From: Chryseobacterium paludis
GTDB lineage: Bacteria > Bacteroidota > Bacteroidia > Flavobacteriales > Weeksellaceae
NCBI RefSeq assembly: GCF_025403485.1
Contig: NZ_CP099966.1
Location: 3,447,001 to 3,511,000 of the forward strand
Reading direction: 5' to 3'
Length of the DNA: 64,000 nt
Below, one piece after another: positions 9,239 through 17,610 of the stretch; the first letter of the stretch is position 1; each line of letters starts with the position of its first letter. The notes under the pieces were generated by a model, which did no database searches, was not told the origin of the DNA, and saw only the letters and a list, made by a program, of their open reading frames with translations. The position numbers were made by a program, and so were the translations under genes.

Positions 9239-9281
9239 AATTTACTTTTGCGCAAAAGTATGTATTTGGCCTGAAAATCAA

Positions 9282-9314
9282 ACGACTCTTACAAAAAATC
9301 TTCGTAAGAGTCGT
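9282..9314 (-). terminator. Terminator of the ECF sigma operon
   Basis: The 11-bp stem ACGACTCTTAC/GTAAGAGTCGT has an 11-base loop and lies just after the last gene of the leftward sigma operon (stop at 9337). The T tract on the minus strand is weak (TTGATTTT). Confidence 0.6.
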
Positions 9315-9336
9315 CCAACATTAAAAAAATAAACTA

Positions 9337-9849
9337 TTATGGGTTTTGTTTAGGTGTTGCCGTATTGTCATCGTGATCATGAGGTTTTCTATCATTCATT
9401 TTATCTCTCATCTTCCACTCTGATTGAAATAACTTCAATACTTTCTGGCAAGGAATCACCTGCTGCATCTTCTCAGCATATTTTTTTCTATTATCTAATA
9501 ATTTCTGTCCAAGTTCAAAACTTTGCTGTAGCTTGATCTTAGCCTCTTCATCAGACATCTTTTCAGGATCAAAATCGGGGTTAAACTGGCTTTTTATTTG
9601 TTTCTGATTATCTATATATTCATTATAGATTGCAGTAAATGCAGCTTTATCCTTTGCATCAACATTCAGATTATCCAACATCATATTATCTCTAAATTTC
9701 TTCAAAAGCTCTTTTCTTTCTTCGGGAGAAAGGTTATTTATTATCTCTTTTCTCTGTTTAGGGTCCATTTTCTTCCAGTCGTAATCCGTTCTTTGAGCCT
9801 GTAAACAAAAGCCATAAATAATAAAAAGTGTAAATAATATCTTTTTCAT
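9337..9849 (-). CDS. Periplasmic Spy/CpxP-like helical protein
   Basis: The 170-residue protein has a signal peptide (cleavage after LQA) and a charged, almost wholly helical mature part. NLSPEERKELLKKFRD resembles the LTxxQ-type helices of Spy/CpxP and heavy-metal sensor proteins. The tail is His/Asp-rich (DRKPHDHDDN). It is the third gene of an operon with an ECF sigma factor and a membrane anti-sigma protein, 8 bases after the latter. This suggests a periplasmic sensor or chaperone arm of an envelope-stress pathway. The family assignment is by pattern only. Confidence 0.6.
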   Translation of the reverse strand: MKKILFTLFIIYGFCLQAQRTDYDWKKMDPKQRKEIINNLSPEERKELLKKFRDNMMLDNLNVDAKDKAAFTAIYNEYIDNQKQIKSQFNPDFDPEKMSDEEAKIKLQQSFELGQKLLDNRKKYAEKMQQVIPCQKVLKLFQSEWKMRDKMNDRKPHDHDDNTATPKQNP

Positions 9850-9857
9850 CTTTTCTT

Positions 9858-10400
9858 TTAATTATATAAATCTAAATAAACGTCTTCTGTGGAATTCTTA
9901 GCTAATTCTGCAATTTCTGTATTAGAAAATGAATCCAGATACTCGTTCATTTTAGTATCCGTTTGTTTTGAAACAGTATTCCCTATCTGAGGTTTTGTTA
10001 TATTTTCTGTTTCATTATCCTGAGAATACTCTGTATTTTTATTTTTCTTATTTTCAACTATTTGATCTGTATTTTCCACAGAATTTAAATCAGATTTCAA
10101 AGTTTCATAGGCAATCTCGCTTTCACTTTTGGGAGCTTGGTCATTCTTAGCATAGTTTGCTTCCGATACACCGGATCCTTTTGCTGTATTCTGATTTTGA
10201 TCTGAATTATAAACAAAAGTAACTCCAAAGATTAAAGCTAATGACGCCGCAACTGCATACACCCAGTTTAATTTAAAGATGGGCGCTTTTTTGTTTGCTT
10301 TCACGTCATTCATTACTCTTTCCTGGATGTTATCAAACATATCATCAGGAATCTTGTAAATGTTTTTACGTTCTAATTTCTCTATATCGAATTCTTTCAT
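9858..10400 (-). CDS. Membrane anti-sigma factor-like protein
   Basis: The 180-residue protein has a short N-terminal cytoplasmic part (KLERKNIYKIPDDMFDNIQERV), one transmembrane segment at about 45-64 (WVYAVAASLALIFGVTFVY) and a polar, Asn/Lys/Glu-rich periplasmic domain. Its topology and its position 10 bases after the ECF sigma gene fit an anti-sigma factor that holds the sigma protein at the membrane. There is no ZAS zinc motif (HxxxCxxC), so it would belong to a non-zinc class. The role is inferred from context. Confidence 0.65.
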   Translation of the reverse strand: MKEFDIEKLERKNIYKIPDDMFDNIQERVMNDVKANKKAPIFKLNWVYAVAASLALIFGVTFVYNSDQNQNTAKGSGVSEANYAKNDQAPKSESEIAYETLKSDLNSVENTDQIVENKKNKNTEYSQDNETENITKPQIGNTVSKQTDTKMNEYLDSFSNTEIAELAKNSTEDVYLDLYN

Positions 10401-10410
10401 CTTATGTTGG

Positions 10411-10968
10411 TCAAAAATTATTTTCGTAATTTTCTTTTATATATTCTTCTATCTTTTGCTTGGCATAATGGTAATTTGTTTTTAATGTTCCTACAGACAT
10501 ATCTACTATTTTTGATATTTCTTCGTAGGGCAAATCATCATAATACCGCATCATAAATACGAGTTTCTGTTTTTCAGGCAGACTCTGTATGGCATTCTGT
10601 AGTAAAATTTGTATTTCGTCAGCATTCTTTTCTGCATTATCTGCTACAAGATTCTGCATATAATATTCAGCGTCTTCATCAGTTTTCTGCATTTTTTTCA
10701 TTTTATTTATTTGCTGTAATGCTTCGTTGGTAGCAATTCTATACAACCAGGTGTATAGTTGGCTATCATTTTTGAACTGGTGAAAATTCTGATATGCTTT
10801 TATAAATGTATCCTGCAAAGTATCCTGAGCAAGATCTCCATCTACAATGATCCTTCTTATATGCCAATACAATCTACTTTGATAAGCATCCATCAACGCA
10901 CGAACTCCTTTATCTTGAGTTCGTGGGTCTTGCATCAGCGTAATAATTTCCGCGTCCTTAATCTTCAT
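10411..10968 (-). CDS. ECF RNA polymerase sigma factor
   Basis: The protein is 185 residues long from ATG at 10968; an in-frame GTG at 10980 would sit too close to the promoter element at 10993-11000. Region 2 (about 25-95) includes DTLQDTFIKAYQNFHQF and LYTWLYRIATNEAL, and region 4 (about 125-180) includes LPEKQKLVFMMRYYDDLPYEEIS with the helix-turn-helix VGTLKTNYHYAKQKI. It is the first gene of the sigma/anti-sigma/Spy-like operon. Such operons often autoregulate in response to envelope or metal stress; the signal here is unknown. Confidence 0.92.
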   Translation of the reverse strand: MKIKDAEIITLMQDPRTQDKGVRALMDAYQSRLYWHIRRIIVDGDLAQDTLQDTFIKAYQNFHQFKNDSQLYTWLYRIATNEALQQINKMKKMQKTDEDAEYYMQNLVADNAEKNADEIQILLQNAIQSLPEKQKLVFMMRYYDDLPYEEISKIVDMSVGTLKTNYHYAKQKIEEYIKENYENNF

Positions 10969-10992
10969 AGATGCTTTCACTGTTTTGGATTA

Positions 10993-11025
10993 CAAAAATA
11001 TCTAAAAGTTAAATACTTTGTTCAA
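10993..11025 (-). promoter_or_regulatory. Promoter of the ECF sigma operon
   Basis: On the minus strand TTG (11023-11025), 22 bases, then TATTTTTG (10993-11000) matches the flavobacterial TTG-N17-23-TAnnTTTG pattern. The element ends 24 bases before the ATG at 10968. Confidence 0.5.
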
Positions 11026-11051
11026 TTTTCAGTCCAAAACTCATAAAATAT

Positions 11052-11059
11052 TATCTTTG
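11052..11059 (+). promoter_or_regulatory. -7 element of the DUF2520-kdsC-maf run
   Basis: TATCTTTG matches TAnnTTTG and ends only 4 bases before the ATG at 11064. Transcription would start at or next to the start codon, so a leaderless mRNA is possible. Confidence 0.4.
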
Positions 11060-11063
11060 TTAT

Positions 11064-11813
11064 ATGCAAATTGTAATTATAGGTTCCGGAAATGTGGCTT
11101 ATCACCTGGCAAAAGCTTTTGTTCTGAGTAACATTCCATTAGCTCAAATTTTTGGAAGAAATGAAAAAGACCTTGAAAAAATAGGTTCAGAGTTACATAT
11201 CCCATATTCTACAGAACGGCTGGAAGATGCTGATATATATCTTATATGTGTCAGCGACAATTCTGTAGAGGATGTTTCTAAGATCATTACTAAAAAAAAT
11301 GTTCTTGTCGCTCACACCTCTGGTTCGCTTCCTAAAGAAATTTTAGCAGGGGAGTACAGAAAAGCTAGTTTTTATCCTTTGCAAACTTTTTCTAAATCTA
11401 AAGATCTGAACTATGAGAAAATTCCTTTTTTTATAGAAACAGAAAATGAAGAAGATAGAAAACTGCTTTTCGAACTGGCCTCAAAAGTGTCAAAAAACGT
11501 CATGGAAAGCAATCATGAAAAAAGAAGATATATCCATCTTACGGCAGTTTTTGCCAGTAATTTTGTGAATCATCTTTTTTCTAAAGCTAAAGAAATTTCA
11601 GATTCTCAAGAAATTCCTTTTGACTATTTTTTACCATTAATTGATGAAACAGTACAGAAAATTCATGAAATTGAACCTAAGCTAGCACAGACAGGGCCAG
11701 CAGTAAGAAACGATATAAGGGTTCTGGAACTTCATGAGCAACTGTTAAAAGATGAAAGTCTTGAAATATACAAAACAATAAATCACTCTATTAAAAAAAT
11801 GTATGAGCTATAA
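11064..11813 (+). CDS. Rossmann-fold and DUF2520 domain protein
   Basis: The 249-residue protein has an N-terminal NAD(P)-binding Rossmann domain (IIGSGNVAYHLAKAF, GxGxxA type; HTSGSLP near 95) and a C-terminal helical DUF2520 domain (FASNFVNHLF, GPAVRNDIRVLELH). It resembles pyrroline-5-carboxylate reductase and 6-phosphogluconate dehydrogenase folds, and a dehydrogenase role is likely, but the substrate is not established. Its last 11 bases overlap the start of kdsC, indicating cotranscription and translational coupling. Confidence 0.85.
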   Translation: MQIVIIGSGNVAYHLAKAFVLSNIPLAQIFGRNEKDLEKIGSELHIPYSTERLEDADIYLICVSDNSVEDVSKIITKKNVLVAHTSGSLPKEILAGEYRKASFYPLQTFSKSKDLNYEKIPFFIETENEEDRKLLFELASKVSKNVMESNHEKRRYIHLTAVFASNFVNHLFSKAKEISDSQEIPFDYFLPLIDETVQKIHEIEPKLAQTGPAVRNDIRVLELHEQLLKDESLEIYKTINHSIKKMYEL

Positions 11814-12321
11814 AGAGAAGTTAAAAGATATAAAGGCATTCGTATTTGATGTGGATGGCGTTTTTACAGATGGCAGCGTTTATTTGATGCCTGGTGGAAA
11901 TATGAGTAGGGTAATGAATGTCTTAGATGGCTATGCAGTTGTTAAAGCATTAAAAAACAATTATTTAATAGGAGTTATCACGGGGGGAAATGATGAGATG
12001 GTAAAACACAGGATCCATTATTTGGGTATAGAAGATTATTATGCTAAATCTCATAATAAAATGGTTGATTTTGAAGATTTTAAAAAGAAATATAACCTCA
12101 AGAACGAAGAAATTCTGACGATGGGTGATGATCTGCCAGATCTACATATTATGGAAAATTCTGCTATAGCAGCGTGTCCTGAAAATGCCGTTCCTGAGAT
12201 CAAAGGAATTTCGGATTATATATCAACAAAGCAGGGTGGAAGTGGAGCTGTACGTGATGTTATCGAACAGGTGATGAAAGTACAGGGAAACTGGCACGAT
12301 GATAATACACAATCTGTATAA
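11803..12321 (+). CDS. kdsC: KdsC-like HAD phosphatase (KDO 8-phosphate phosphatase)
   Basis: The 172-residue HAD hydrolase of the cap-less KdsC type has motif I FDVDGVFTDG (nucleophile Asp near residue 16), motif II ITGGND, a Lys near MVKHR and motif IV MGDDLPD. KdsC removes phosphate from 3-deoxy-D-manno-octulosonate 8-phosphate, giving KDO for LPS inner core. The length fits the tetrameric family, and the C-terminal STKQGGSGAVRDVIEQV is typical. A related role on another keto-sugar phosphate cannot be excluded. Confidence 0.88.
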   Translation: MSYKEKLKDIKAFVFDVDGVFTDGSVYLMPGGNMSRVMNVLDGYAVVKALKNNYLIGVITGGNDEMVKHRIHYLGIEDYYAKSHNKMVDFEDFKKKYNLKNEEILTMGDDLPDLHIMENSAIAACPENAVPEIKGISDYISTKQGGSGAVRDVIEQVMKVQGNWHDDNTQSV

Positions 12322-12330
12322 TTGGTCGAT

Positions 12331-12885
12331 ATGAAATTACTTTTAGCATCACAATCTCCAAGAAGAAAAGAATTGCTTTCCAGTTTAGGATTTGATTTTG
12401 AAGTGGTAAAAATAGATTGTGAGGAAATTCTTCCTGAAAATATTACAATAGAAAATGCTGCCGCTTATCTTTCAAAATTAAAGGCGAATGCATTTAGATC
12501 TCTTCATGATGACGAAGTTTTATTGACCGCAGATACAGTGGTCGCAATAGATCATCAAATTCTTGGGAAACCGAAAGACGAAGCAGATGCAAAGAATATG
12601 TTGAAAATGCTTTCCGGGAAAACACATCAGGTTTATACCGGGATAACCATCCAAACATCCAATAAAACTTATACAGAGACAGATGTTGCAGATGTTGAGC
12701 TTGATGAAATTTCTGATGATGAAATTAATTACTATGTGAAAAATTATAAACCTTTCGACAAAGCGGGAAGTTATGGCATCCAGGAATGGCTGGGAATGGC
12801 AAAAATCAATAAATTATCCGGTAGCTTTTATACCATTATGGGTCTTCCTACCCATTTGGTATATAAAATTTTGAGAGAAATATAA
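12331..12885 (+). CDS. maf: Maf family nucleotide pyrophosphatase
   Basis: The 184-residue protein starts LLLASQSPRRKELL, the Maf signature, followed by LTADTVVAIDHQILGKPKD and FDKAGSYGIQEW. Maf proteins hydrolyse non-canonical or methylated nucleoside triphosphates (dTTP/UTP or m7GTP types). The ATG at 12331 is chosen; an in-frame TTG 9 bases earlier directly abuts the kdsC stop but would add only three residues. It is third in the operon. Confidence 0.92.
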   Translation: MKLLLASQSPRRKELLSSLGFDFEVVKIDCEEILPENITIENAAAYLSKLKANAFRSLHDDEVLLTADTVVAIDHQILGKPKDEADAKNMLKMLSGKTHQVYTGITIQTSNKTYTETDVADVELDEISDDEINYYVKNYKPFDKAGSYGIQEWLGMAKINKLSGSFYTIMGLPTHLVYKILREI

Positions 12886-12972
12886 ATTTTTTCAAAATAA
12901 AATTTTATTATTTTTACAAAAATCATCAAACTACTGATAATAAAAAGTAGATTAGCTAGTTATATTGAAATA

Positions 12973-15597
12973 ATGAAAAAGAATATTTTATTCCTTTTAG
13001 CAGCATGTATTGTTATTTCCTGTGCTACCAAAGTAAAAAGGCCGGAACAACGATCAAAGTTCCTAAAAGGTTTTTCCACACATTATAATACCCTATTTAA
13101 TGCAAAAGATGCATTAAATAGTGAGTTTACGACCAGAGATAAAGGCCATAAAGATAATTTTTATGCCCCTTATATTCCTATACTTACTTACGAAAACCAG
13201 CCTTTAGGCAGTGATCTTGGACAATCTTCAGCTTTTGCAGAAAATTCAATGAAAATGGCGGATATTAATAGATCTGCTTCAACTTCAGACAGGGGAGGAA
13301 ATGCAAGTGGCCCTCCGGGTAAACCTGGCCTTCAGGAAGCTGTTGGAGCGGTGAAGGATAAAATTAATTCTGCTGTATCCGGTATAACAGGGAATGGAAA
13401 CGATCCTAATCAACCTGAAACAAAAGGAGCGACTGCACTCGAAATTGCAGAAGCAAAAGCTTTAAAATCAATCAATAAATATTCCGTGATCAGAAGCGGA
13501 GAAGAAAAAAACAAACAGATTTTTGAAGCTTACATGATTCTTGTACAATCAAGAATTTATCAAAATAAGGCTGTACAAGCTCTTGATGCTTTAAATTATG
13601 TTTTCACTCACATGAAAGATGATAAAAGGCTTCCTTTAGCGAAGATCTACCAAGGTGAAGCCTATGCTCAGATCAAGGATTATCATAAAGCTCAGGAGAT
13701 ATTCTCTAAGCTAAAAGGAGAGGGGATCAGTAAAAGTTATGATAAACTGCTAAGTATCTATAATTCTGAAGCTCTTTTAGATGCTGGAAAAAAAGAAGAA
13801 GCAGTAAAAGAACTTGACCGTGCTTATGATCTCAACGGCAACAGAAAGCTAAAAAGCAGAATTTCTTTTCTAAGAGGACAGATTTTAGAAGGTTTAGGAC
13901 AGAATGAAAAAGCTAGAGAAAGCTTTTTAGCAGCGTATAAATATGCCAATGATTTTGAATTTGAAGTTAAATCTCAAATAGAAATTGCAAAAACATTTAA
14001 TGGAAAAGGAGACTATGAAGGAGCTAAAAATTATTTAGAAAAGATCAGTAACAAGGGAACTTATATGTCCAGAAAAAACGAGTTCTATTATGCTCTTGGT
14101 CTGATGGCCAATAAGGCTGGTAAAAAAGATGAAGGTCAACAGTTCTTTAGAAAATCTTTATCTGAAAAGGTTTCAGATCCACAAGTCCGTGGTTTGGCTT
14201 ACTACGAAATAGGAAAGAATTACCTGGATAAAAATGATTATATCGGTGCGGGAAGTTATTATGATTCTGCACTTGCTGTAATGACATATGAGCCTTCTAA
14301 AGTGCTTTTAAAAGATCAATCTGAAAATATTAAAAAGATCTCAAAGAATTACTATCTGATCAAAAAGAATGACAGTATCCTTTCTTTAGCGAAAATGAGT
14401 GATGCTCAAAAAAATGATTTTTTTGCGAAACATATTGCAAAATTAAAAGCTAAAGAGGAAAAAGAAGAATTGGAAAGAAAACGTGCTGAAAGAAGTAAAG
14501 GTTTCGATACTGGAGATTATAATTCTAATTCTATATTTGCTAATGGTTCAACTTCTTTTGAAGATTTCGGAACAGCTCCTAAAGGGTTTTATTTCAGTAA
14601 TACAGGAACCGTAAGTAAAGGAACTTCTTCGTTCAAACAAGTTTGGGGTGATAGAGCATTGAGTGATAACTGGCGTTATTCAAAGAAAATGTCAACGATT
14701 GATGACATGAAAAATGAAGCACTGGGAGTAACTTCAGCTCCTAATCCAAGACGTTTTGAGCCTGCTTTTTACATAGAGCAGATTCCTACAGATGCAGGTA
14801 AGCTAGGGCAGTTGAAAAAGGATAGGGATACAGCGTCTCTAGGTCTTGGTATCATGTATCAAAATTACTTTACAAATACTCCATTAGCGACCAAAACATT
14901 ATATGATCTGGTAGATGTAAAACCCGAAGAAAAGGTGATGTTACAGGCATTATATGAGATCTTTGCGATGAATTATGAGAAAAATCCACAAGCGGGAGAT
15001 AAAGCGAAGCAGATCCTGCTTACAGATTATCCATATACTTCTTATGCCGAATTTGCAAGAAACCCTAAAAATAACTCTTTTGTAAAATCTTCTGAAGACG
15101 TTGAAAATGAGTACAAACGGGCTTATGCATTATTTGAATCAGAAAAATTTGGAGAAAGTAAAGATGTCATCGATCAGACCATTCAAAAGTATCCTAAAGA
15201 TGCATTAGTCCCGAAATTATATTTATTAAATGCATTTAATACAGGAAAATCAAGTGGAAAGGAAGTAATGATCCTACAATTGGAACAAATTGCACTTAAC
15301 TATGCTAAGACACCTGAAGGTATAAAGGCTAAAGAAATGTTGAATTATCTGAAGAGTGACCTCGCTTTCCAGTCAACGGATAACAAAGGAAATGTTGTTC
15401 CTCAAAATCAGAATAATGCTCCTGTACAGCCAGATTTACAGAATAATAATATTCCTGCAAATCCGAATAATCCGAATATTCAGGATCTTAACGCGCCACC
15501 GCCAGTGAAAAGAAAATCGAAAAGATTGGGCACAAATCAGAATCAACAAGATCTTAAAATGCAGAACCCTAATGACGTTCCTGCAAAACCAAAATAA
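12973..15597 (+). CDS. sprE: Type IX secretion/gliding lipoprotein SprE (PorW)
   Basis: The 874-residue lipoprotein has a signal peptide ending VISC, then KRPEQRSKFLKGFSTHYNTLFNA. Many TPR-like helical repeats run from about residue 150 to 480 and again in 600-780. A low-complexity tail of Asn/Gln/Pro follows (PNNPNIQDLNAPPPV). This order, length and N-terminus match SprE of Flavobacterium johnsoniae, called PorW in Porphyromonas, a periplasmic lipoprotein needed for T9SS and gliding. It fits the T9SS-sorted protein at 2864 in this window. It follows maf by 87 bases and may have its own promoter. The family call is strong; I cannot tell whether this organism glides. Confidence 0.87.
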   Translation: MKKNILFLLAACIVISCATKVKRPEQRSKFLKGFSTHYNTLFNAKDALNSEFTTRDKGHKDNFYAPYIPILTYENQPLGSDLGQSSAFAENSMKMADINRSASTSDRGGNASGPPGKPGLQEAVGAVKDKINSAVSGITGNGNDPNQPETKGATALEIAEAKALKSINKYSVIRSGEEKNKQIFEAYMILVQSRIYQNKAVQALDALNYVFTHMKDDKRLPLAKIYQGEAYAQIKDYHKAQEIFSKLKGEGISKSYDKLLSIYNSEALLDAGKKEEAVKELDRAYDLNGNRKLKSRISFLRGQILEGLGQNEKARESFLAAYKYANDFEFEVKSQIEIAKTFNGKGDYEGAKNYLEKISNKGTYMSRKNEFYYALGLMANKAGKKDEGQQFFRKSLSEKVSDPQVRGLAYYEIGKNYLDKNDYIGAGSYYDSALAVMTYEPSKVLLKDQSENIKKISKNYYLIKKNDSILSLAKMSDAQKNDFFAKHIAKLKAKEEKEELERKRAERSKGFDTGDYNSNSIFANGSTSFEDFGTAPKGFYFSNTGTVSKGTSSFKQVWGDRALSDNWRYSKKMSTIDDMKNEALGVTSAPNPRRFEPAFYIEQIPTDAGKLGQLKKDRDTASLGLGIMYQNYFTNTPLATKTLYDLVDVKPEEKVMLQALYEIFAMNYEKNPQAGDKAKQILLTDYPYTSYAEFARNPKNNSFVKSSEDVENEYKRAYALFESEKFGESKDVIDQTIQKYPKDALVPKLYLLNAFNTGKSSGKEVMILQLEQIALNYAKTPEGIKAKEMLNYLKSDLAFQSTDNKGNVVPQNQNNAPVQPDLQNNNIPANPNNPNIQDLNAPPPVKRKSKRLGTNQNQQDLKMQNPNDVPAKPK

Positions 15598-15601
15598 ATA
15601 A

Positions 15602-15627
15602 AAAAGCGAAGATTAATCTTCGCTTTT
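15602..15627. terminator. Bidirectional terminator overlapping the tsaB stop codon
   Basis: AAAAGCGAAGATT is perfectly complementary to AATCTTCGCTTTT, with T-rich sequence to the right and A-rich to the left. It serves sprE and tsaB, and its right half forms the last codons of tsaB. Confidence 0.85.
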
Positions 15628-16293
15628 CTTTTTCTTTACTCCATGGAAATCTTTTAAATAAAAAGGTTCGAAGTAGGCAATATCTTCGACGTCCTTTTTT
15701 TCTATTTTTTCAAGGGTTTTCTTTATTAAATACTGTGCGGAAGGGTAGATGCTTTCATTAAATTCAGCATTCGGAAGCTGAAGGATTTCTTTTGCTTTTT
15801 TAGCACCATCACCAACGAATATTATTTTTTTATCTGCAAATTCTGTAAAAGAATGTTCATCCAGAATTTTAGCTTCAGTCGCAGCAATTTCTTCTCCCGT
15901 ATTTCCGTCATATATGGCAGTATAAACCTCCATTCTCCTTGCATCGACCAATGGCACTATATAATCATAGTTCTTTCCTAAAAAAGGCTCCATCATGCTT
16001 TCTAATGAATTAACAGCAATAAGTGGGATCTTTAATCCATAACAAAAGCCTTTTGCTGAAGCTGCACCAATTCTTAATCCGGTATAAGAACCTGGTCCTT
16101 TGCCTAAAGAAACCGCCTGAATATCTTTCATCGAAATACCAGCGCCTTCAAGTACCCATTCTACAAAAGTGTGTAAGCTTTCGGACTGTTTATAATTTTC
16201 AGAAACTTCTTCACATAAACATAATAGTTTTTCATTGTCTGAAATGGCTACAGAACAATTCTTAGAAGAGGTTTCAAGATATAATATTTTCAT
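15613..16293 (-). CDS. tsaB: tRNA threonylcarbamoyladenosine protein TsaB
   Basis: The protein is 226 residues long from ATG at 16293 (ILYLETSSKNCSVAI); an upstream TTG at 16314 would add seven residues without support. The core motif GKGPGSYTGLRIG near residue 70 and IPLIAVNSLESM identify TsaB, the inactive partner of TsaD in the enzyme that makes t6A37 in ANN-decoding tRNAs. The C-terminal extension ends in a Lys-rich stretch (GVKKKKSED). Confidence 0.93.
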   Translation of the reverse strand: MKILYLETSSKNCSVAISDNEKLLCLCEEVSENYKQSESLHTFVEWVLEGAGISMKDIQAVSLGKGPGSYTGLRIGAASAKGFCYGLKIPLIAVNSLESMMEPFLGKNYDYIVPLVDARRMEVYTAIYDGNTGEEIAATEAKILDEHSFTEFADKKIIFVGDGAKKAKEILQLPNAEFNESIYPSAQYLIKKTLEKIEKKDVEDIAYFEPFYLKDFHGVKKKKSED

Positions 16294-16374
16294 TTTTTCT
16301 AAACTAAACTGCAAATTCGCAAAAAGGCAAAAATGCTTTTAAATAATTAACGCAAATTTAATCCTTTTTTGAAA

Positions 16375-17124
16375 CTATTTTCTGTAGATCGTTCTAGGTT
16401 CACTCTGCGCACTTGGATAGATGGTCATATCAGAAACATTTACATGTTTCGGCGCGTTCACACAATAAGCAATAGCATCTGCAATATCTTCAGCCTTTAA
16501 AGGTTCATAACCCGCATAAACTGTGGAAGCTCTTTCATTATCTCCTTTAAATCTCACTAATGAAAAATCTGTTTCTACGGCGCCCGGTTGAATATTTGTT
16601 ACTCTAATTCCAAATTCTGTAAGCTCTAAACGCATTCCTTCAGAGATCACATCGACTGCTTTTTTTGTCGCACAGTAAACAACTCCATTTATATACGTCT
16701 GTCTTGCAGCTACAGAACTTATATTAACAATATGGCCAGAGTTATTGTCTTTCATTCCCGGAATAAGTATTTTAGACACATATAAAAGCCCTTTTACATT
16801 TCCATCGATCATAGAATCCCAATCATCGGTTTTCCCGGCTGAAAGAGGATCTAAACCGTGTGCATTGCCTGCGTTATTAATCAGAACATCAATATTTTTC
16901 CAATCAGCAGGAAGAGATTTAATAGCATTTTCTACTTCTTCTAACTTCCTTACATCAAATTTTAAACTAAATACTTCCGTAAAAGCAGATAATTCAGTTT
17001 TTACTTCTTCCAGTATCTCACTTCTTCTTCCGCAGATAATGATTCTGTTTCCCTGTTTAGCAAATACTTCAGCGGTTGATTTTCCAATTCCGGAAGTAGC
17101 TCCGGTTATTAATATTGTTTTCAT
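16375..17124 (-). CDS. SDR family NAD(P)-dependent oxidoreductase (YdfG-like)
   Basis: The 249-residue classical short-chain dehydrogenase has cofactor motif TGATSGIG at 7-14, an Arg in ICGRR that suggests NADP preference, NNAG near 87, catalytic Ser in ISSVAA and YCATKKA (Tyr-x3-Lys). The pattern is close to the YdfG group acting on 3-hydroxy acids such as L-allo-threonine or serine. The substrate is not determined. An inverted repeat (17147-17186) lies directly upstream of its start and may regulate it. Confidence 0.88.
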   Translation of the reverse strand: MKTILITGATSGIGKSTAEVFAKQGNRIIICGRRSEILEEVKTELSAFTEVFSLKFDVRKLEEVENAIKSLPADWKNIDVLINNAGNAHGLDPLSAGKTDDWDSMIDGNVKGLLYVSKILIPGMKDNNSGHIVNISSVAARQTYINGVVYCATKKAVDVISEGMRLELTEFGIRVTNIQPGAVETDFSLVRFKGDNERASTVYAGYEPLKAEDIADAIAYCVNAPKHVNVSDMTIYPSAQSEPRTIYRK

Positions 17125-17146
17125 ATATAAATGTAGCTGTAATAGT

Positions 17147-17186
17147 GTATCAATGTAACAATTTATGGTAAACGGATCATTGATAC
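17147..17186. promoter_or_regulatory. Spaced inverted repeat upstream of the SDR gene
   Basis: GTATCAATG (17147-17155) and CATTGATAC (17178-17186) are perfect 9-bp arms with centres 31 bases apart, about three helical turns. The long spacer argues for a protein-binding site more than for a terminator of yraN. Confidence 0.35.
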
Positions 17187-17202
17187 GTTTGTTAAATTAA
17201 TT

Positions 17203-17574
17203 TTAGTTTGCATCAAATGCTTCAAAAGCATTCGTTATATGTTCAATAACTAATTTTCTTTTTTCATCGGGCATAACCGTTATAATGTCGAACCGCACTT
17301 CGTTATGTTTATCGAATTCTTCAAGATAATGGTTTGTAGCAAAAACAATAGATTTGATTTTCGTTTTGGTAACAGCTTCCTGTGGTAATATAAAAGCGTC
17401 TGTAGAGCGTGCTTTTACTTCGGTAATAATAATTAAATTATCTTTTTCAGCTATAATATCAATCTCTGCTTTTTGAAATCGAAAGTTCCTGGTGAGAATC
17501 TTATACCCATTTTTTACCAGGTGCTCAACGGCCATATCTTCTGCTATTTTTCCGAAATCATTATGCGTTGCCAT
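17203..17574 (-). CDS. YraN family protein (UPF0102)
   Basis: The 123-residue protein carries the nuclease-like core of the UPF0102 family: GKIAEDMAVEHL, AEIDIIAEKDNLIIITEVKAR (split E/D/ExK of the restriction-endonuclease-like fold) and VRFDIITV. Family members are predicted DNA-processing nucleases related to Holliday-junction resolvases, and no activity has been firmly assigned. It is 36 bases after the LD-carboxypeptidase gene and is probably in the same transcript. Confidence 0.88.
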   Translation of the reverse strand: MATHNDFGKIAEDMAVEHLVKNGYKILTRNFRFQKAEIDIIAEKDNLIIITEVKARSTDAFILPQEAVTKTKIKSIVFATNHYLEEFDKHNEVRFDIITVMPDEKRKLVIEHITNAFEAFDAN

Positions 17575-17610
17575 TCCTCTTTGATTAAAAATTATAGATT
17601 CCCCGTTAAT

